Assembly (NCBI GenBank): GCA_040830705.1
Contig: JBFOME010000007.1
Location: 62,001 to 126,000, forward strand
Length of the DNA stretch: 64,000 bases
Direction of reading: 5' to 3'
From: Ruegeria_C sp040830705
GTDB lineage: Bacteria > Pseudomonadota > Alphaproteobacteria > Rhodobacterales > Rhodobacteraceae
Within the stretch, counting starts at the first letter, position 1, and the number at the start of each line of letters is the position of its first letter. The notes under the pieces were generated by a model. The model saw only the letters and a program-made list of their open reading frames with translations, ran no database searches and was not told the origin of the DNA. Position numbers and translations under genes: made by a program. Shown here piece after piece: positions 60,111-64,000 of this stretch.

Positions 60111-60827
60111 ATGGCAATCACCACCACGAAATCCTACTACTTGAGAGGTTTTCTCGACGGATTGCCCTTCGTTGTGATGGCCCTCCCCTTCGGTATGCTC
60201 TTTGGCGTGCTGGCAACCGAGGCGGGCTTGAACGTGGTGCAGACGATGTCATTTTCGGCCACCGTTTTCGCCGGAGCCGCGCAATTCACCGCGCTTCATT
60301 TGCTCACCGACGACGCACCTACCATTGTGGCGATTCTGTCCGCTCTGGCGGTCAATTTGCGAGTGGCGATGTATTCGGCCTCGCTGACACCCTACCTGGG
60401 TTCCGCACCACTCTGGCAGCGGATTTTTGCGGCTTATTTCACCATCGATCAGAGCTATGCCTGTTCGATGATGCAATTCGAGAAAGAGCCAAAGATGCGG
60501 GTGTCCGAGCGTATCCGCTATTTCTTTGGCGTAGTATCACCCCTGACGCCCACCTGGCTGATCGCCACCTATATGGGCGCGGTTTTGGGCACGCGGATTC
60601 CAGAAAGCTGGGGGCTGGATTTTGCCCTGCCGATCACTTTTCTCGCCATGCTCGGCCCGATGCTGCGCACGACGGCACATGTAGTAGCGGCACTAGTCGC
60701 CATTGTTGTCGCTCTGCTGACCACGACCGTCCCATTCAACCTCGGCCTGCTGATCGCGGGTTGCGCCGGGATGATGGCGGGCGCGCGCTGCGAAGTGATC
60801 GCTGAACGGCGGAGGGCCGCGATATGA
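60111..60827 (+). CDS. azlC: AzlC family branched-chain amino acid permease
   Basis: 238 aa with several hydrophobic segments. LRGFLDGLPFVVMALPFGMLFGVLATEAGL and FSATVFAGAAQFTALHLL are AzlC signatures, with SLTPYLGSAPLWQRIFAAYFTIDQSYA following. It exports branched-chain amino acids or analogues together with AzlD. Its stop overlaps the azlD start by four nt. Confidence 0.92.
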   Translation: MAITTTKSYYLRGFLDGLPFVVMALPFGMLFGVLATEAGLNVVQTMSFSATVFAGAAQFTALHLLTDDAPTIVAILSALAVNLRVAMYSASLTPYLGSAPLWQRIFAAYFTIDQSYACSMMQFEKEPKMRVSERIRYFFGVVSPLTPTWLIATYMGAVLGTRIPESWGLDFALPITFLAMLGPMLRTTAHVVAALVAIVVALLTTTVPFNLGLLIAGCAGMMAGARCEVIAERRRAAI

Positions 60828-61156
60828 AACCACTCGACCCGACCACGATCTGGATCGTGATCGCCAGCCTTGCGGTTGGCAGCTACGCATTGCGGTTTGT
60901 GTTTATTGGCTTTGTCGGCGGTCGGGCGATGCCGGACTGGCTGCTCCGCCATCTGCGCTATACCGCGGCGGCGATCATCCCGGCAATGGTGGCCCCGCTG
61001 GTGGTTTGGCCCAGTGCAACGGACGGGAAACCGGATGTCGCTTATATGAGCGCGGCATTCATGGCGCTGGCGGTGGGCTACATCACCAAGAACGTGATCA
61101 TCGGAATCATCACCGGGGCCGCAACACTCTACGGGCTGCTCTATTTGGTAGGCTAA
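60824..61156 (+). CDS. azlD: AzlD family protein
   Basis: 110-aa small membrane partner of AzlC with four hydrophobic segments. TIWIVIASLAVGSYALRFVFIGF and LRHLRYTAAAIIPAMVAPLV are typical. Coupled to azlC (ATGA). It ends three bp from the convergent lipoprotein gene. Confidence 0.92.
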   Translation: MKPLDPTTIWIVIASLAVGSYALRFVFIGFVGGRAMPDWLLRHLRYTAAAIIPAMVAPLVVWPSATDGKPDVAYMSAAFMALAVGYITKNVIIGIITGAATLYGLLYLVG

Positions 61157-61159
61157 CGC

Positions 61160-61780
61160 CTATCCCTGAGCCTGCTGGTTCAGTGCCGTGTTGCCTTCGG
61201 TAAGGCCCTTTTGCAGGTCCTCATCGTCATTCTCGTAATAGCGGTCGGTCACCACACCCGGGATTTGCTCAAACTGCTCTTGGAGTTTGACAGGCTGATA
61301 GACGACATCGATCTGTTCAAACCCCGGCACCTGTTTGAGAAGGCGCGCCGTGGCATTTGAGCAAAACGCGCCCATCACCCGGCCATTCTGTTTCGCCAGT
61401 TGCAGCGCAATCTCGGCCTGTTCCGGCGTCACTTCGACCCTTTGGCGCACCACATGGTAGGTGCTGCGCGCATGAGCACCGCGATAAGCCTGTTCGACCC
61501 CAGGGGTGATCCCGTACAGAACGTCGTTATATTCTGGTACAATATCAGCATGGAACGAGCCCGCCGGATCAAAGATCACCCGTTCGCTACCATTGATAAG
61601 CAGTGATGAATGACCGCCGCCCCCGGTCCGGTTATTCACCATCGTATAGAGGGTCAGGTAGGCAGGGCCCGGATCACGATAGGATACCGCTGCGATGGTT
61701 TGCGGATCAGCATTGGGTGCGCTTTGGGTGCAACCGACAAGCGTCAGCGCCACGGCGCAGGCCAGAAGCGGGCGGTACAA
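61160..61780 (-). CDS. Lipoprotein with papain-like (permuted NlpC/P60-type) features
   Basis: 206 aa with signal LLACAVALTLVGC (lipobox LVGC, Cys17). TGGGGHSSLLINGSERVIFDPAGSF puts a His before a later GAFCSNATARLLKQVPGF Cys. This His-then-Cys order is that of circularly permuted papain-like enzymes (YiiX/PPPDE-like), possibly acting on lipids or peptides at the outer membrane. The catalytic assignment is an inference. The stretch 61781-61797 leads into cox4. Confidence 0.75.
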   Translation of the reverse strand: MYRPLLACAVALTLVGCTQSAPNADPQTIAAVSYRDPGPAYLTLYTMVNNRTGGGGHSSLLINGSERVIFDPAGSFHADIVPEYNDVLYGITPGVEQAYRGAHARSTYHVVRQRVEVTPEQAEIALQLAKQNGRVMGAFCSNATARLLKQVPGFEQIDVVYQPVKLQEQFEQIPGVVTDRYYENDDEDLQKGLTEGNTALNQQAQG

Positions 61781-61797
61781 GGGGAAATCCTGCTTGA

Positions 61798-61932
61798 TCA
61801 GGTGGCGAATACGGCCAGGAACACCAGCACACCCAGGATCGCAACAACGCTCCAGGTGGTAAACTTGATGAACCCGTCAAAGGTCGAGATTTGATCTTTG
61901 ATGTCCATTTCGCCGTGTTTGTGTTCTGCCAT
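61798..61932 (-). CDS. aa3-type cytochrome c oxidase subunit IV
   Basis: 44-aa single-span protein: MAEHKHGEMDIKDQISTFDG, then FIKFTTWSVVAILGVLVFLA. HGEMDIKDQISTFDGFIKF is the signature of bacterial subunit IV of aa3 oxidase (Cox4, as in Paracoccus and Rhodobacter). It has no bound cofactor. It lies apart from other oxidase genes, as usual in this group. Confidence 0.9.
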   Translation of the reverse strand: MAEHKHGEMDIKDQISTFDGFIKFTTWSVVAILGVLVFLAVFAT

Positions 61933-61995
61933 GGGTCACTATCCTATTCGCGTGTTGTTTGCTGGATACTGGATTCGCGGTCCCGTGTCACCACG

Positions 61996-62559
61996 TCAAT
62001 CGCGCGCAGGGGTGCTCCAGCCAAAGGGGTCGCAGGTGGGATAGCCGTAGCCCCACCGCCATGGCAGGCCAGAGCAGGGCCCGCCTCCGAACCGCACCGC
62101 AAGAAACATTGCCCCGGCAATATTCGCATAGGCCTGCCGCACGGTGTCTGTAGAGACGTCATATCGTTTCGCGAGCGCCTGTTCCTGGTCTGCGCCGGTG
62201 GCGATCACGCAGGCGCGCAAGGCCTGATCGGCACGCAACCGAGCGTCATAGCTCTGATCTGCCTCCACGGTGTTCGAGGCATTGTGATAGGCGCGGTCAT
62301 GGGTGACGCAGCATGCTTCCCAAGGCGGAGCACCCTCAAAGCTCTCCTCGAAATCAGGAAAGGTATCAGCGACCAGTTCCCAACTGCTGGACAGCCCACC
62401 CGAGCAGCCATCGGTCTCGAACGGGCGTAACTCAGCTACGGCTCGAAGCTCCATCAAAGTGCGATGTGCAGGCATTTCCAGCGCTTTGCCAAATTCCTGA
62501 GCGGAGACTGGCAACGTCAGCAAAACCAGAGCGAGAGCAAAGTTACGGACTGTTGTCAC
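61996..62559 (-). CDS. Exported phospholipase A2-like protein
   Basis: 187 aa with a signal peptide (NFALALVLLTLPVSAQ). The PLA2 core is FETDGCSGGLSSSWE with a later EACCVTHDRAYHNASN, the CCxxHD motif giving the catalytic His and Asp. Additional Cys residues (ALRACVIATG, GGPCSGLPW and YPTCDPFGW) could form disulfides. It probably hydrolyses acyl esters of phospholipids outside the cytoplasm, though activity is not proven. The start overlaps the end of the GDPD gene by 17 nt. Confidence 0.78.
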   Translation of the reverse strand: MTTVRNFALALVLLTLPVSAQEFGKALEMPAHRTLMELRAVAELRPFETDGCSGGLSSSWELVADTFPDFEESFEGAPPWEACCVTHDRAYHNASNTVEADQSYDARLRADQALRACVIATGADQEQALAKRYDVSTDTVRQAYANIAGAMFLAVRFGGGPCSGLPWRWGYGYPTCDPFGWSTPARD

Positions 62560-64000
62560 GGTAGCGGCCTTGGGTCAAATCGACCCCCATTTCCTCGACA
62601 AACCACAAAAGGACCCGCTCACTGGGGCCCAGTTCCTGCCGGATGCGGATCACTTCTTTAGCCAGCGCCGGTTCGTCGGTGATCAGCCCGTCGGCCCCCA
62701 GGGAAATCATCTTGGACATTTCCAGCGGATCGTTCACCGTCCAGACATAGAAGTCCTTGCCCGCCTCCTGCACCGAGCGGATCAGGCCAGGCCGCGCGGT
62801 CGCGGTGCTGACGGCAACGAAGTTACCCTCAAGCCCTGCAAGATCGCCGACGGCGGTTGCCGCGAGTACACCAGTGCGCCAATCGGGGCGCAATTCGAGC
62901 ATCTTCTGCACCGCCTGATACTTCAGGGACATGGTGGCGACCTGGTCCTGCATGCCCAGATCCTCGACGATGCCAATAACCCGGTTTTCCAGGTCCACGT
63001 CGTGGCCATAATACTTGAGCTCGATCAGCACATTGGATTTGCCCCGCGCCGCCGCCAGTACGTCGCGCAGCGTGGGCGTGCGTTCATCGGCATAGGCCGG
63101 GTCGAACCAGCTGCCGATGTCGATCTGGTCGAGATCGCCCATCGTGGCATCCCAGATCTTCAGATCGACGCCGGACAGTTTCATGTAGTCGCTGTCATGC
63201 ATGACCACGACGACGCCATCCGCTGTCTCCTGCACGTCAATCTCGACCCAGTCGGCCTGATCTTCGATGGCTTTCTGCACAGATGCCATGGTGTTTTCCG
63301 GGCGCTGACCGGCAGCCCCGCGATGCGCGATCACCGCAACCGGTTTGTCATCCTGCACCCGTGCCAGAACCTTGTTGCCAACCCAGCCTCCGGCGATCAC
63401 CGCCAACACCGACAGGCAAGCCGCGGCGATCAGGCGGCCCCGCATACCCGCCTGCCCCTGATGCGGCTGCAGATGCACCGGCTGTTCCAGATACCCGTCC
63501 AGCAGAACCGCCAGCGCGCCCAGTGCGGTCGCGGCCAGCACTAGCCCCAGAACCGCCCAAAGGACGATCACCGCCATGCTCAGCCGCAGCACTAGGGTCA
63601 GGCTGCCCCCTTCGGGCACCGGCATCAGGCCCAGGATTGCCCCCACGATCGCAGCGATCAGCGCGGCAATCGCCGTCCGTGTGAGGACCCATAGAACAAG
63701 CCGCAGCTTGAGCGCGGTCTGCTTGCCCTGCATCAATGACACGCTTACCGCAAATGACCCCTTGGGACTCAGATCTTCGAACAGCACCAGATGCAACGCC
63801 AACGCCCATCCCGACAGGCGCCGGATCAGGAGCCAGGCCATGATCAGCGCGAGCAGGCCGATCAGGCCTGCGGCGATCAGGAACGACGGCGGTTTGAAGG
63901 TCAGGTAATAATTGATGTCATATTCCGTCAACGTCCACCACGCGATGAACCCGGCGGCGGCGGCAAACGGCACCACCAGTCGCAACACCTGCAGCACAAG
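62543..64000 (-). CDS. Membrane-anchored glycerophosphodiester phosphodiesterase, N-terminus outside the window
   Basis: At least 485 codons, open to the right edge. Residues of the visible part 1-220 hold about six membrane segments (a GDPD membrane domain). The GDPD catalytic domain follows: VAVIAHRGAAGQRPENTMAS (His, Glu), DWVEIDVQETADGVVVVMHD (metal ligands), then VLIELKYYGHD and VWTVNDPLEMSKMISLGADGLITDEP. It hydrolyses glycerophosphodiesters to glycerol-3-phosphate and alcohol. An ATG at 63997 exists but the frame stays open beyond it, so the true start is likely outside. Confidence 0.9.
   Translation of the reverse strand, partial: LVLQVLRLVVPFAAAAGFIAWWTLTEYDINYYLTFKPPSFLIAAGLIGLLALIMAWLLIRRLSGWALALHLVLFEDLSPKGSFAVSVSLMQGKQTALKLRLVLWVLTRTAIAALIAAIVGAILGLMPVPEGGSLTLVLRLSMAVIVLWAVLGLVLAATALGALAVLLDGYLEQPVHLQPHQGQAGMRGRLIAAACLSVLAVIAGGWVGNKVLARVQDDKPVAVIAHRGAAGQRPENTMASVQKAIEDQADWVEIDVQETADGVVVVMHDSDYMKLSGVDLKIWDATMGDLDQIDIGSWFDPAYADERTPTLRDVLAAARGKSNVLIELKYYGHDVDLENRVIGIVEDLGMQDQVATMSLKYQAVQKMLELRPDWRTGVLAATAVGDLAGLEGNFVAVSTATARPGLIRSVQEAGKDFYVWTVNDPLEMSKMISLGADGLITDEPALAKEVIRIRQELGPSERVLLWFVEEMGVDLTQGRYRDNSP

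Overview
This window is ordinary chromosomal backbone of a marine alphaproteobacterium of the Roseobacter group (Rhodobacterales), most likely a Ruegeria/Phaeobacter-like organism. The evidence is the high G+C content, a LuxR/LuxI quorum-sensing pair, the full sdh and mdh-suc TCA clusters interleaved with ethylmalonyl-CoA (EMC) pathway genes (ccrA, ecm, mcl2, mch), H-NS, NnrU, an aa3-type oxidase subunit IV and DUF1737/DUF2834/DUF4175 proteins. I see no tRNA, rRNA, CRISPR array, insertion sequence or prophage. The gene assignments rest on motifs read by eye, with no database search.

Layout. 1-2150: the N-terminus of a RecD-like ATPase, luxI, luxR and a 69-aa micro-ORF overlapping luxR, all on the minus strand, with a CtrA-type box upstream. 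2172-7088: ccrA, a glycerophospholipid acyltransferase, and the divergent ecm. 7194-8860: H-NS, deoD and two small Cys-rich proteins. 9044-13304: sdhCDAB and a DUF1194 protein. 13371-16035: the operon mcl2-nnrU-DUF1737-mch. 16214-28861: a secreted hypothetical, a TauE exporter, mdh, sucC, a 214-aa secreted hypothetical, sucD, two DUF805 proteins, sucA, sucB, an 89-aa protein and lpd. 28879-30153: a TetR regulator and a divergent flavodoxin-fold oxidoreductase with three operators. 30276-33643: plsC-ftsX-ftsE and a zinc-ribbon membrane protein. 33745-39855: DUF4175, lysA, DUF2834, two small lipoproteins and argH. 39882-44788: tlpA, small exported proteins, an EAL protein, phaA, phaB and a 36-aa protein. 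44901-49830: LysR, an EamA transporter, YdcH, a TrmN6-like methylase, DUF2007, a polyprenyl diphosphate synthase and ispE. 49820-54951: a TPR protein, ETF-QO, SoxR, a VOC protein and greA. 54964-61156: a membrane protein, a DUF429-like/MoeA fusion, mobB, mobA, fdhD and azlCD. 61160-64000: a lipoprotein, cox4, a phospholipase-A2-like protein and the start of a membrane GDPD.

Metabolic theme. Acetyl-CoA is condensed and reduced by PhaA/PhaB, carboxylated and rearranged by Ccr and Ecm, and carried through Mch and Mcl2 to glyoxylate, propionyl-CoA and malate-level intermediates. These enter the TCA enzymes encoded alongside (Sdh, Mdh, SucCD, SucAB-Lpd). ETF-QO is the expected electron outlet for methylsuccinyl-CoA dehydrogenase, whose gene is not in the window.

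I found no convincing undescribed multi-gene system. The most notable signals are regulatory. One is a 17-bp motif shared by the upstream regions of ccrA, ecm and the mcl2 operon. The other is a paired GTGATCAC element shared by the sdh and sucC promoter regions at nearly equal distances from their start codons. A Shine-Dalgarno-sequestering hairpin, a SoxR-type 19-bp-spacer promoter and a domain fusion on MoeA are secondary leads.
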